This document shows, piece by piece, positions 35,224-43,793 of a DNA stretch of 63,859 bases. Source of the stretch: JBOFOR01 sp051654865 (GTDB taxonomy: Bacteria; Bacillota; Clostridia; Peptostreptococcales; Peptostreptococcaceae); assembly GCA_051654865.1 (NCBI GenBank), contig JBOFYV010000129.1, positions 1 to 63,859 of the forward strand, written 5' to 3'. Made by a program: the position numbers and the translations under genes. The stretch's first letter is position 1, and each line of letters starts with the position of its first letter. The notes beneath the pieces are model-generated. The model was given only the letters and a program-made list of their open reading frames with translations. It made no database searches and had not been told where the DNA came from.

Positions 35224-35262
35224 ATTATACAACGTTTTTCTAATAATCGATAATAGATTATT
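35224..35262. promoter_or_regulatory. candidate operator and promoter in the pplA/eetA divergent region
   Basis: AATAATC (35242-35248) and GATTATT (35256-35262) form a perfect inverted repeat with a 7-base spacer. A minus-strand TATAAT (35224-35229) lies so that the -35 position of the lipoprotein promoter falls inside the repeat. This fits control by the LysR regulator encoded nearby; the link is inferred. Confidence 0.5.
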
Positions 35263-35373
35263 TTTATATTGTATAAAATTTTTGTATTGCCATTTACTTT
35301 GGTTATGACTTAAAATTCAATTATCAAGCTTTATAATAAAGTTCATTTAATTGTATTTTTAAGGAGAGTTTTT

Positions 35374-35769
35374 ATGAAAATTTTTAAAAAGTTAGATTTT
35401 GTTATAATTGCATTTCTAATACTTTTATCATTTACACCACATTTTATATTAGCTAACACTTTATATAAAAAACATACGTCCACTTATGCTAGTGTAGAAA
35501 TTTCAGGAGATTTTTATAAAGATATTCCTCTTTCGAATTTAGATGGTGAGCAAGAACTTGTAATAGAAACTCCACACGGAAATAATACATTGATTATTAA
35601 TAACGGTTCTATTCAAATAAAAGAAGCCGACTGCCATGATGCTCTTTGTGTAAAACAAGGAACAATCTCTAAGGTTGGTCAAAATATAATTTGTTTACCA
35701 CATCAGTTAGTAATAGAAATTAAAGGAGATAGTGATAGTTCATCTGATGATATGATACTTTCACACTAA
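35374..35769 (+). CDS. NusG domain II membrane protein (EetA-like)
   Basis: A 131-residue protein with a single N-terminal membrane helix (about 8-28) and an extracytoplasmic NusG_II domain (about 40-115). Two cysteine-containing segments, ADCHDALCVKQG and IICLPHQLVIEI, are characteristic of this family. In Listeria EetA, together with EetB, carries electrons from the quinone pool outward. It is divergent from the pplA-like gene and five bases ahead of the EetB-like gene, so the two are an operon. AAGGAG precedes the ATG and a TATAAT lies at 35332-35337. Confidence 0.83.
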   Translation: MKIFKKLDFVIIAFLILLSFTPHFILANTLYKKHTSTYASVEISGDFYKDIPLSNLDGEQELVIETPHGNNTLIINNGSIQIKEADCHDALCVKQGTISKVGQNIICLPHQLVIEIKGDSDSSSDDMILSH

Positions 35770-35774
35770 ATATT

Positions 35775-36326
35775 ATGAGAAAAAATAAAACATCTAAAAT
35801 GATATATATGGGATTATTAGTTTCTATGGCATTAATATTATCTTTAATAGAGCGTATGATACCAGTACCATTTATTGCACCTGGTGCTAAACTAGGCCTG
35901 GCTAATTTAGTAATTATAATTTCAGTTTACACACTAGATAGTTATAAAGAATCCTTTACGGTTTTAATTTTAAGAATTTTACTTTCAACATTGCTCGGTA
36001 GCAGTGTTTCTATGCTACTTTATAGTGCAACAGGTGGTATTTTAAGCTTTTTAGTTACAGTACTAGTCAAAGAGCTTGGAAAAAAACATGTATCTATAAT
36101 TGGGGTAAGCGCATCCGCTGCTGTTTTTCATAATGTAGGGCAATTACTTGCTGCCTCTCTTATTTTAGATAATATAGGTGTATTTTTATATTTGCCTCTT
36201 TTATCAATAGCAGGTATAGGTACGGGTATATTTGTAGGTTTATCTGCAAATTATATTTTATCTTATCTTTTAAAAATGCCTCAGTTTAAAGATAATACAA
36301 ATAAAGCTAAACAATATTCAACTTAG
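35775..36326 (+). CDS. Gx transporter family membrane protein (EetB-like)
   Basis: A 183-residue integral membrane protein with five or six helices. The N-terminal part shows the family features LIERMIPVPFIAPGAKLGLANLV and the middle LLGSSVSMLLYSATGG. The family is often labelled heptaprenyl diphosphate synthase component I by old annotation, but it has ECF-type S-component character; in Listeria the equivalent EetB works with EetA in extracellular electron transfer. Immediate adjacency to the EetA-like gene supports that role here. There is no strong ribosome binding site, so translation is probably coupled. A strong bidirectional terminator follows. Confidence 0.85.
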   Translation: MRKNKTSKMIYMGLLVSMALILSLIERMIPVPFIAPGAKLGLANLVIIISVYTLDSYKESFTVLILRILLSTLLGSSVSMLLYSATGGILSFLVTVLVKELGKKHVSIIGVSASAAVFHNVGQLLAASLILDNIGVFLYLPLLSIAGIGTGIFVGLSANYILSYLLKMPQFKDNTNKAKQYST

Positions 36327-36371
36327 AATGAAGCTTAGAGTCAATTACTCTAAGCTTCATTATTTTTTATA
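36326..36371 (+). terminator. convergent terminator between eetB-like gene and rlmD-like gene
   Basis: AATGAAGCTTAGAGT pairs with ACTCTAAGCTTCATT (36328-36362) around a five-base loop, followed by ATTTTTTAT. It serves both convergent genes. Confidence 0.9.
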
Positions 36372-36376
36372 TTTAA

Positions 36377-37735
36377 CTATCTTACTTTAGTCATCTTTAC
36401 TACTGTTTCAACGTGAGGTGTATTTGGGAACATATCCATACACTTAACTTTTTCTACTTCATATCCATAATTTCTAAATTCCACTAAATCCAGTACTAAA
36501 GTCTTAGGATTGCAAGATATATAAATTATTTCTTTAGATCCAAATCCAGATATATCTCTTATCGCATCCTTGTGTACTCCTGGTCTTGGTGGATCTACTA
36601 TTATTAAATCTGGTTTATCTTTTAAGTTTTTAACTGTCTTAGATACATCTCCTGCTATGAATTCACAGTTTGTTAATCCATTTAGTTTTGCATTTTCATT
36701 AGCAGCAACAACTGCTTCTTCTATTATTTCTATACCATATACTTTTTTAGCTGCACCTGCCATTACTTGACCTATTGTACCAGTACCACTGTATAAGTCA
36801 AATACTACTTTATCAGCATGATCTCCTATAAATTCTCTTGCCATTGTATATAGCTCTTCTGCACCCTTTGTGTTTGTTTGGAAGAATGAGAATGGAGATA
36901 TTTTAAATTTAAGTCCTAATACTTCTTCTTGTATATAATCTCTTCCATGTAATACTCTTAACTCATCACATTGAACTGCATCAGCAAGTCCATCATTTAC
37001 AGTGTGAAGTATACTTACTAGCTCCGAATCTAATCCTAATGATAGTAATAATTCTTTATACTCAGTCATATCAAAATCTTCTTGTGATGAAGTTACTATA
37101 TTTACCATCATTTCTTTAGTATTTATACCTTTTCTAACTACAAGATTTCTTAAGTAACCTTTATGACTTACAGTTCTATAATATGGTAATCCCTTTTCAT
37201 TGAAATAATTCACTGTAGATGTTAATATCTGTATAAAATCATTATCTACTAAAAAACACCCGTCTACAGTCATTATATCTATATGTCTTCCTTTTTTATG
37301 AAGACCTAAAGTTAACGGTCCATCTTTTATTTCATCTCCAAAAGTGTACTCCATCTTATTTCTATATTGTGTAGTGTTAGGGCTACCTTGTATCCCTTGG
37401 AATTGGAATCCAAATAAATTTTGATTTAAAAATAAATCCATAACTTGTTTTTCTTTTATTTCAAGTTGCTTTTCATAAGGCACAGACAGTATACTACATC
37501 CTCCACATTGGCCAAAGTGATTACAAGTATCTGCTGTTTCTATTGGTGATTTTTCTAAAAGCTCTAACATTTTAACATCTGCTTTTCCACTTCTAGTTCT
37601 TTTTACTGCAGCTTTTACTTTTTGACCTGTAATTCCGCCCTTCATATGTATCTCTCTGTTTTTATATGTACTTACTGAAGTTCCACCAAATTCCATTTTG
37701 TCTACTTCAAATTCTATAATATCTTTTTTCTTCAC
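36377..37735 (-). CDS. 23S rRNA (uracil-5-)-methyltransferase, RlmD/RlmCD family
   Basis: A 452-residue methyltransferase. Order of domains: N-terminal TRAM (about 1-60), a cysteine cluster CNHFGQCGGC (about 72-81) typical of the [4Fe-4S] group, and a class I SAM domain with VFDLYSGTGTIGQ, IVDPPRPG, the catalytic-cysteine motif YISCNPKTL and the final HVETV. It methylates U747/U1939-type positions in 23S rRNA. The start codon is GTG at 37735 with GGAGG nine bases upstream. It follows the RsuA-type gene on the same strand by 25 bases and both act on rRNA. Confidence 0.92.
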   Translation of the reverse strand: MKKKDIIEFEVDKMEFGGTSVSTYKNREIHMKGGITGQKVKAAVKRTRSGKADVKMLELLEKSPIETADTCNHFGQCGGCSILSVPYEKQLEIKEKQVMDLFLNQNLFGFQFQGIQGSPNTTQYRNKMEYTFGDEIKDGPLTLGLHKKGRHIDIMTVDGCFLVDNDFIQILTSTVNYFNEKGLPYYRTVSHKGYLRNLVVRKGINTKEMMVNIVTSSQEDFDMTEYKELLLSLGLDSELVSILHTVNDGLADAVQCDELRVLHGRDYIQEEVLGLKFKISPFSFFQTNTKGAEELYTMAREFIGDHADKVVFDLYSGTGTIGQVMAGAAKKVYGIEIIEEAVVAANENAKLNGLTNCEFIAGDVSKTVKNLKDKPDLIIVDPPRPGVHKDAIRDISGFGSKEIIYISCNPKTLVLDLVEFRNYGYEVEKVKCMDMFPNTPHVETVVKMTKVR

Positions 37736-37760
37736 TTAATATTACCTCCGCTCATTTTGT

Positions 37761-38483
37761 CTATCTTTCTTCCATTAACTTTATTTCTTCTTCCGTTAAT
37801 TCTCTATATTCTCCTAAAGCTAGCTTATCGTCTAACTTTAATTGTCCCATAGATAATCGTTTTAAGTATATTACTTTTTTATCCACACTCTCAAACATTC
37901 GTTTAACTTGATGGAATTTACCTTCATGTATTGTAAGTTCAATTTCTGATATATCATCACTTTTTAGTATTTTTAACTGAGAAGGCATAGTTTCATACCC
38001 ATCATCAAGAATTACTCCTTTTTCAAAGGCTAGTATATCATCTTCTGTTACAATACCTTCTATTTTTGCATAGTAAGTTTTAGGTACATGCTTTTTAGGA
38101 GACAACACTCTATGTGCTAACTGTCCGTCATTTGTTAGTACTAATAGACCTTCCGTATCTTTGTCTAGCCTTCCTACAGGAAAAGGTTCAAATACCATAT
38201 ATGATGAGTCAATTAAGTCTAGTACTATAGGATCATGCTTATCATACGTTGCCGATATATATCCATCAGGCTTATTTAACATTATATACACAAACTCTCT
38301 ATATTTAACTGCTTCTCCATCAAATATAATCTCATCCTTATCTGGGTCTACTTGAAGACCTGGATTTGATACTGATTTACCATTGACTTTTATTAAACCT
38401 TGTTTGCAATACTTTTTTAATTCCGCTCTACTTCCACATCCAACATTAGAAAGTAATTTATCTATACGCATTTTTTTTGCCAT
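37761..38483 (-). CDS. RsuA/RluB-family pseudouridine synthase
   Basis: A 240-residue rRNA-modifying enzyme. An N-terminal S4 RNA-binding domain (RIDKLLSNVGCGSRAELKKY...) is followed by the catalytic domain with PVGRLDKDTEGLLVLTNDG (catalytic Asp near 105), KTYYAKIEG and EGKFHQVKRMFE. Size fits the RsuA-type family that modifies 16S rRNA, but 23S cannot be excluded. The start overlaps the stop of the DUF1904 gene upstream (TAATG at 38481-38485), and rlmD-like follows, suggesting a three-gene operon. Confidence 0.9.
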   Translation of the reverse strand: MAKKMRIDKLLSNVGCGSRAELKKYCKQGLIKVNGKSVSNPGLQVDPDKDEIIFDGEAVKYREFVYIMLNKPDGYISATYDKHDPIVLDLIDSSYMVFEPFPVGRLDKDTEGLLVLTNDGQLAHRVLSPKKHVPKTYYAKIEGIVTEDDILAFEKGVILDDGYETMPSQLKILKSDDISEIELTIHEGKFHQVKRMFESVDKKVIYLKRLSMGQLKLDDKLALGEYRELTEEEIKLMEER

Positions 38484-38812
38484 TAAAAATGCTCTCCATT
38501 CTCATAATATTTTTCTTTTTCAAATACAGTAAATGCTAAATCCATACTTTCTATATTTAATTTTGTTCTTATACTATTTGTTATGATTTTAGCTACTGTA
38601 TCTTGTACTTCTTGTCCTCTATCGAACCAAGCAACTTCTACAAAAGGGTATACATCTGCTATCTTTCCGTTTCTTATTGCTACTGATTTTATACATTCTA
38701 TTTCAAAATAATCTCTTGGACATTTTACAGCATCTACTAATTCATCAATCATATTTTCACTTATTTTACAAATATCATCTTCATGAATACCTCTTATTTT
38801 TATTTGTGGCAT
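38483..38812 (-). CDS. DUF1904 family protein
   Basis: A 109-residue protein with the tautomerase-like fold suggested by beta-alpha-beta repeats (MPQIKIRGI..., then VYPFVEVAWFDRGQEVQDTVAKIIT). The start resembles 4-oxalocrotonate tautomerases (MPxIxxxG), but no proline-dependent activity is known for DUF1904. It is translationally coupled to the RsuA-type gene. Function unknown. Confidence 0.78.
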   Translation of the reverse strand: MPQIKIRGIHEDDICKISENMIDELVDAVKCPRDYFEIECIKSVAIRNGKIADVYPFVEVAWFDRGQEVQDTVAKIITNSIRTKLNIESMDLAFTVFEKEKYYENGEHF

Positions 38813-39045
38813 AATATCTTTCCTTTCTTCTTTATTGTTTAAATTATGTTATATTTTAACATAAGTTTACTTTTCATATACATCTATCAATATTATTATA
38901 CTTTTAAATTAATGTTATTACAATTTGCTATGTACTTTTTTTCTAAATTCGTTATAATATTAGGTGATGGGTAAATTTTAAAATGTAGTAAGTAGCAATA
39001 TTTTTTATGAAATTAATTTAAATTTAAATTATATGGAGGTTTACT
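38813..39045. other. divergent intergenic region, DUF1904 gene and fba
   Basis: No gene seen. For fba there is an extended -10-like TATAAT at 38953-38958 with no convincing -35 at 17 bases. fba starts about 88 bases further on, leaving an AT-rich leader without an evident hairpin. Confidence 0.4.
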
Positions 39046-39909
39046 ATGTTAGTTTCTGCTAGAGAAATGTTACAAAAAGCTAAAGAGGGAAGATATGCTG
39101 TTGGTCAATTCAACATAAACAACTTAGAATGGACTAAGGCTGTTTTATTAACAGCTCAGGAAAACAATTCACCAGTTATATTAGGGGTATCTGAAGGTGC
39201 TGGAAAGTACATGGGTGGATACAAAACTATAGTTGGTATGGTAAACGGATTATTAGAAGACTTAAACATAACTGTTCCAGTTGCTCTACACTTAGACCAC
39301 GGTAGTTATGATGGAGCTTTAAAAGTAATAGAAGCAGGATTCTCTTCTGTTATGTTCGATGGTTCTCACTACTCTATCGAAGAAAATATAGCTAAGACTA
39401 AAGAAATAGTTGAAATAGCTCATGCTAAAGGAATATCTGTAGAAGCAGAAGTTGGTTCTATAGGTGGAGAAGAAGATGGTGTTGTTGGTACTGGTGAAGT
39501 TGCAGATCCAGCTGAATGTAAAATGATAGCTGACTTAGGTGTTGATATGTTAGCTGCTGGTATAGGAAACATACACGGTCAATATCCAGAAAACTGGGCA
39601 GGATTAAACTTTGAAGCTTTAAGTGCTATAAACGATGCAACAGGAACTATGCCTCTTGTATTACACGGTGGAACTGGTATATGCGCTGATATGATACAAA
39701 AAGCTATATCTTTAGGTGTTTCTAAGATAAACGTTAATACTGAATGTCAATTATCATTCGCTGCAGCTACTCGTGAGTACATAGAAGCTGGTAAAGACTT
39801 ACAAGGTAAAGGTTTCGATCCTCGTAAAGTATTAGCTCCAGGATTTGAAGCTATAAAAGCTACTGTTAAAGAAAAAATGGAATTATTCGGTTCTGTAAAC
39901 AAAGCTTAA
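39046..39909 (+). CDS. fba: class II fructose-1,6-bisphosphate aldolase
   Basis: Zinc-dependent aldolase of glycolysis that splits fructose-1,6-bisphosphate. The 287-residue barrel shows the Zn ligands and phosphate-binding loops: LHLDHGS (catalytic Asp and Zn His), MFDGSHYS, AEVGSIGGEEDG, AAGIGNIHGQYP, VLHGGTGI and INVNTE. The gene has GGAGG and many highly expressed-type codons, is on the plus strand and monocistronic, with a strong terminator downstream. Confidence 0.96.
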   Translation: MLVSAREMLQKAKEGRYAVGQFNINNLEWTKAVLLTAQENNSPVILGVSEGAGKYMGGYKTIVGMVNGLLEDLNITVPVALHLDHGSYDGALKVIEAGFSSVMFDGSHYSIEENIAKTKEIVEIAHAKGISVEAEVGSIGGEEDGVVGTGEVADPAECKMIADLGVDMLAAGIGNIHGQYPENWAGLNFEALSAINDATGTMPLVLHGGTGICADMIQKAISLGVSKINVNTECQLSFAAATREYIEAGKDLQGKGFDPRKVLAPGFEAIKATVKEKMELFGSVNKA

Positions 39910-39950
39910 TTTGTTTTAAGAGTAATTTTATAAATAAATTTTAAATTTAC

Positions 39951-39988
39951 ATAAAAAAACCTTAGTAGAGATACTAAGGTTTTTTGCT
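39951..39988 (+). terminator. terminator downstream of fba (bidirectional)
   Basis: AAAACCTTAGTA and TACTAAGGTTTT form a 12-bp stem with T-run on plus and A-run on the other side. Confidence 0.9.
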
Positions 39989-39990
39989 GT

Positions 39991-40476
39991 CTAGCTATAA
40001 AATTTAGATGCTCCTACTAATTGCCTCTTGCCAACTATTGTTGATAAATTAGAGAGAGATGCTATTTTTATATCTTTAAAACTTACGACAAATACAAATT
40101 TAAAATCTGTAAATAACTCGTCTATGTTATATACATTAAATGAAGACCTTACATTATCCATTGAGTATCTATCCTGAATCTCTTCTTCAATTTCATCCGC
40201 TGCATCTTTTAAATACGCTCTAACATCTTCAAATAGCACATCAAAATATGATTCATCTACATCTTCACCTATTTCATCTAACATTTCTTCTATATCTTGC
40301 ATATCAAATATTTCTCTAGATAATTGACAATCAAATGCCATTATTTTATTATCCGCTATAGTATCTGATATGTCTTGTACATATTCAAAATCTGGGCGCA
40401 ATCCTAAAATTTCTTTTATTTCTTTACTATTTACATTTAATTTACCTTTTTTATTTTCTAACGTGACTTCTGCCAT
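39991..40476 (-). CDS. uncharacterised acidic protein
   Basis: A 161-residue soluble protein I do not recognise. The N-terminus (EVTLENKKGKLNVNSKEIKEILGLRP) suggests a small beta region, the middle is strongly acidic and helical (MQDIEEMLDEIGEDVDESYF, then AADEIEEEIQD), and the C-terminus alternates hydrophobic strands. No cysteine pairs or catalytic motif stand out. The ATG has GGGAGG seven bases upstream. It follows the nucleotidase gene by 25 bases on the same strand, so co-transcription is likely, and converges with fba. Confidence 0.7.
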   Translation of the reverse strand: MAEVTLENKKGKLNVNSKEIKEILGLRPDFEYVQDISDTIADNKIMAFDCQLSREIFDMQDIEEMLDEIGEDVDESYFDVLFEDVRAYLKDAADEIEEEIQDRYSMDNVRSSFNVYNIDELFTDFKFVFVVSFKDIKIASLSNLSTIVGKRQLVGASKFYS

Positions 40477-40501
40477 AAGATCGCCTCCCCCATTAGTATT
40501 T

Positions 40502-41068
40502 TTATAGTAAATTATAATTTAATATAAATTCTTCTATTTCGTTCCAATTATTTATTCTAGTTATATTTTCATGAACTGCATCTTTGTTATAGTATGTATC
40601 TATTAGTAATACAATCATCCCTTCTTCTGCTAACTCCATAGCATTAGATGGACTATCTTCTATAAATATATTGCATTCTAATTCTCTTGCTTTTTCTATT
40701 TTATAGTGACTTCCTAACAGATATACATCTATTTGTGAAAGACCTTTTTGCTCTAACCATTTTAGTGTAGTACTTTCTAAACTATTGCTTCTTGCTGTAA
40801 CAAAGTATATATTGTGATTTTCTTTTAACTTATCTATTATATTCTTTGCTCCTTCTACTATTTCAGCTTCTTCATATGAGTGAATATATTCATTATGGAG
40901 TTTATTTAGTATTTCATCCATACTTACATCATATAAAATTTCCCAATCATATGTTTTACAATCTTCATCTTTTACATCTTTCTTGTATAGTTCATTTAAG
41001 TATGGAATAAAGTGATACGGACTAGTTATAGTTCCATCTATATCTATACATATGTTTAATTTACTCAT
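40502..41068 (-). CDS. HAD-superfamily 5' nucleotidase (NT5C-type)
   Basis: A 188-residue HAD phosphatase of the 5'(3')-deoxyribonucleotidase group. Motif I is CIDIDGTIT near the N-terminus (nucleophile and acid Asp), motif II VTARSN (about 100), and motif III/IV IFIEDSPSNAMELAEEG (about 140). No large cap domain is visible, as in NT5C enzymes, which dephosphorylate (deoxy)nucleoside monophosphates. The ATG at 41068 follows GGGGAGG; an earlier in-frame ATG has the site inside its coding sequence and is rejected. Confidence 0.82.
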   Translation of the reverse strand: MSKLNICIDIDGTITSPYHFIPYLNELYKKDVKDEDCKTYDWEILYDVSMDEILNKLHNEYIHSYEEAEIVEGAKNIIDKLKENHNIYFVTARSNSLESTTLKWLEQKGLSQIDVYLLGSHYKIEKARELECNIFIEDSPSNAMELAEEGMIVLLIDTYYNKDAVHENITRINNWNEIEEFILNYNLL

Positions 41069-41169
41069 TGTTTCCTCCCCCTCACCCATTTACATTATAA
41101 ATTTAACACATTATATCATATGTTAAATTATAAATCAAAATATGTACATTAAGTATATGTATATAATAC

Positions 41170-41199
41170 CAAAAGCTTACCTAAAAGGTAAGCTTTTTG
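41170..41199 (-). terminator. terminator downstream of the 280-residue unknown gene
   Basis: AAAGCTTACCT and AGGTAAGCTTT form an 11-bp stem with flanking A/T runs. Confidence 0.83.
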
Positions 41200-41211
41200 A
41201 ATTAGTATATT

Positions 41212-42054
41212 TTAATTGTATAATGTTTCTTGCTTATCAATTTTATCGTTTAAGTCACTTAGTCTTTGTTTAAAACTAGCTATATGCTTGTCAGATAAAT
41301 TTAGATATTCCGTTATTTTCCCTATATATTTAGGATTTTTAGTCTCTATTAATTTAATAGAATACTCCATTGCCTTTTTTCTAAGCTCATAAGCTATCTT
41401 TACATCATTTCTTGAGTTGTCTACAACCTTTGTGTATTCTTTATTTGATAATGTTGGAATTTCCATACTATTATATGTATTTATTACATCATCACACATA
41501 TCTTTTGCATATTCTACTTTTTCTCTTATGTCACTTAGATGCTTTATGTTTTCACTTATATTCTTAGTATAAGGCATACAATCTCTCATTGGAATCAATG
41601 CTATACTTTCTATTTCGTATACCTCTTTTTTAAAATTATAAATTAATTCTTTATCACTATTTTGTATAGACTCTGAATTTTCTTCATAATTCATTGTTGC
41701 TTTATCTTCTTCATTTTCTTCTATTTCATTTTTTATTTTTTTGCTTGTTTCTACTTCATTTACACTATTTTTATTTTCTTTTCTATCTATTGATTGTGTT
41801 TCACTCTCAAAGTCTTTATCAAAATTTGAAGCATATTTATCTGAATATCTTCTATCAAAAGCATAATTTTGATAATACATAGCTTCCCTTATCTTATTTA
41901 ATCCACTTATATATACGTTAGTTATTACAATAGTACTTACTACTACTATATACATACTACTATACATACAAGATCTTCTAAAGTTGTTATAGTTTTTGAA
42001 TAAAATCACCAATGGAATAAGATATAGAAATAGAAATACTAATATCCATCTCAT
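41212..42054 (-). CDS. uncharacterised membrane protein with helical extracytoplasmic or cytoplasmic tail
   Basis: A 280-residue protein I do not recognise. Two hydrophobic helices (about 3-20 and 32-53) are followed by a low-complexity charged segment (about 60-130, rich in Glu, Asn, Lys and Ser) and an all-helical region (about 135-275) with heptad-like spacing. The two helices place the long tail on the same side as the N-terminus. The sequence offers no enzymatic motif. The start has AAGGAGAGG. It is monocistronic. Confidence 0.65.
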   Translation of the reverse strand: MRWILVFLFLYLIPLVILFKNYNNFRRSCMYSSMYIVVVSTIVITNVYISGLNKIREAMYYQNYAFDRRYSDKYASNFDKDFESETQSIDRKENKNSVNEVETSKKIKNEIEENEEDKATMNYEENSESIQNSDKELIYNFKKEVYEIESIALIPMRDCMPYTKNISENIKHLSDIREKVEYAKDMCDDVINTYNSMEIPTLSNKEYTKVVDNSRNDVKIAYELRKKAMEYSIKLIETKNPKYIGKITEYLNLSDKHIASFKQRLSDLNDKIDKQETLYN

Positions 42055-42148
42055 TTATTAACCTCTCCTTTTTAATTATAAGTTAAAAATTCCCCTAATT
42101 TACTTATTTTAACTATTCAAATACTATTATTTACAACTTTTCAATTTA

Positions 42149-42841
42149 TTAATCCATAATTTTGATTAATTTAAAATCTGTATAATCACATGAAGCCAGT
42201 ATATACTCAACTCCATTTCTAAAACCTTTTAATCCCATCTTAAAAGATTCTTTTCCGTGTAAGTGACCATATATAACCTTTTCTACATTATATTCCTCAT
42301 ATAACTCTGTAAATATAGAGTTTTCTAATTGATCATTAGTCGGCGGATAATGAGTTATTACTATAAATTTTGAATATCCCTTTTTACGCGCAGATTCTAG
42401 AGACAATCTAATTCTATTTTCTTCTCTTTTATAAATTTTTGCATCATTCTCATCAAATTTCACAGTATTTGGGCATATCCAACCTCTTCCACCACAAATA
42501 GCATAATCTTTATACTCATAAAAGTTTGTCTGTAAGAATTTCATATTATCATAAAGTTTATTTAACCCTGTAACTGTAGTCCACCAGTAATCATGATTCC
42601 CTTTAACAAAAACCTTACCTCCTGGAAGAGTATTTATAATCTCTAAATCCGGCTTTGCTTGTTCTAGATTTATCCCCCAAGAAGTATCACCTAGAACCAA
42701 TACCGTATCTTCATTCTTAACATTTTCTTGCCAACTACTTGTTATTTTCGATTCATGACCTTCCCAGTTTTCACCAAATATATCCATAGGTTTATCTACT
42801 GATGTCGAGAAATGTAAGTCTCCTATTGCATATAAACTCAT
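42149..42841 (-). CDS. metallophosphoesterase
   Basis: A 230-residue calcineurin-like phosphoesterase. The metal-binding signature is complete: AIGDLHFS at the start, VLGDTSWG, VKGNHDYWW, VITHYPPT and YGHLHGKE. Proteins of this length and pattern are conserved in clostridia without a defined substrate. The ATG at 42841 is nine bases after AAAGGAA and begins directly with the first metal motif; the longer frame adds 15 residues without a site. Its neighbour relQ is upstream on the same strand behind a terminator. Confidence 0.88.
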   Translation of the reverse strand: MSLYAIGDLHFSTSVDKPMDIFGENWEGHESKITSSWQENVKNEDTVLVLGDTSWGINLEQAKPDLEIINTLPGGKVFVKGNHDYWWTTVTGLNKLYDNMKFLQTNFYEYKDYAICGGRGWICPNTVKFDENDAKIYKREENRIRLSLESARKKGYSKFIVITHYPPTNDQLENSIFTELYEEYNVEKVIYGHLHGKESFKMGLKGFRNGVEYILASCDYTDFKLIKIMD

Positions 42842-42910
42842 ACTGTTATTCCTTTCTAATCCTAGCTTAATATACATTATTTCCAATCAATTTGCTATAT
42901 ATGATATTTA

Positions 42911-42946
42911 AAAAAGAAAGTTATCCATATTTAATGGATAACTATT
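42911..42946 (-). terminator. terminator downstream of relQ
   Basis: AGTTATCCAT and ATGGATAACT (42919-42943) with TTTCTTTTTT following on the minus strand. Confidence 0.83.
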
Positions 42947-43743
42947 TATTTGCTTTTTTTAGTTTTATATTGCTCTAATAGTAAATCAATTTCTTTTTTC
43001 AAATGTATAATTTCAGTTATATCTCTTTCATTGTCTATCTTGTCTAATCGTCTTTGATATAGTATTGCCTTATGTGTTTCTCCCACGTTATATAACTCTT
43101 GTATTTTATTTAGAACATCTCTTAACGTAACTGATTTGACTTGATACATAACTTGCGCTTTCATTATATCTTCTCTTATTTCACTCATCTCTTGATCTAA
43201 TAAAAATGCTGCATCAGCTGCTCTTCTAAGTCTTACTGCTATATTTTCTGGTATATAATGCTCATACTTATATTTTAAAGAATGCTCTATAGTAGCCCAA
43301 AAGTTCATAGCAAGAGTTCTAATTTGTATCTCACATAATATTTCCTTTGACCCTGCGATTGAATTTATCGGATATTTTATTATTACATGGTAACTTCTAT
43401 ACCCACTATCCTTGAAGTTCTCAATATAATCTTTTTCATAAACTATCTCCATATCACTTCTAGTTTGAATCAATTCAACTATCGTATATATATCTTCTAC
43501 AAACTGGCACATGATTCTTATACCAGCTATATCCTCCATCTCAGCTTCTATATCTTCCATATTTAATCTCTTAGCTTTAGAAATAATAGATGCTATCTTT
43601 TTAGTTCTGCCTGTTACAAACTCAATTGGAGAATATTCTCCTTTTGCTAAAAATTCTTTTCTTATGTTTTTAAATTTTACCTTTAATTCTTCAACCGCGT
43701 GATCATAAGGGGCTAATACTTCATCCCACTTTTCATATTCCAT
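42946..43743 (-). CDS. relQ: small alarmone synthetase RelQ
   Basis: Single-domain (p)ppGpp synthetase of 265 residues. The synthetase motifs are present: R-rich GRTKKIASIISKAKR, IAGIRIMC (Asp/Arg region), DSGYRSYHVIIKYP and EIQIRTLAMNFWATIEH with the catalytic Glu. There is no hydrolase domain and no TGS/ACT region, which separates RelQ from RelA/SpoT. A C-terminal helical part (about 200-260) mediates tetramer formation in the family. In C. difficile the homologue makes mainly pGpp. I take the ATG at 43743, five bases after AGGTGA; the upstream GTG overlaps that site. Confidence 0.92.
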   Translation of the reverse strand: MEYEKWDEVLAPYDHAVEELKVKFKNIRKEFLAKGEYSPIEFVTGRTKKIASIISKAKRLNMEDIEAEMEDIAGIRIMCQFVEDIYTIVELIQTRSDMEIVYEKDYIENFKDSGYRSYHVIIKYPINSIAGSKEILCEIQIRTLAMNFWATIEHSLKYKYEHYIPENIAVRLRRAADAAFLLDQEMSEIREDIMKAQVMYQVKSVTLRDVLNKIQELYNVGETHKAILYQRRLDKIDNERDITEIIHLKKEIDLLLEQYKTKKSK

Positions 43744-43793
43744 ATCGCTCACCTTTTAAATTTTTTTTACAGTCATCTCTATTTTAACATAAT

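Noticed and set aside
35775..36326. Heptaprenyl diphosphate synthase component I
   Set aside because: Sequence is that of an integral membrane Gx/ECF-type protein; the old name is inherited annotation, and the EetA neighbour favours EetB.
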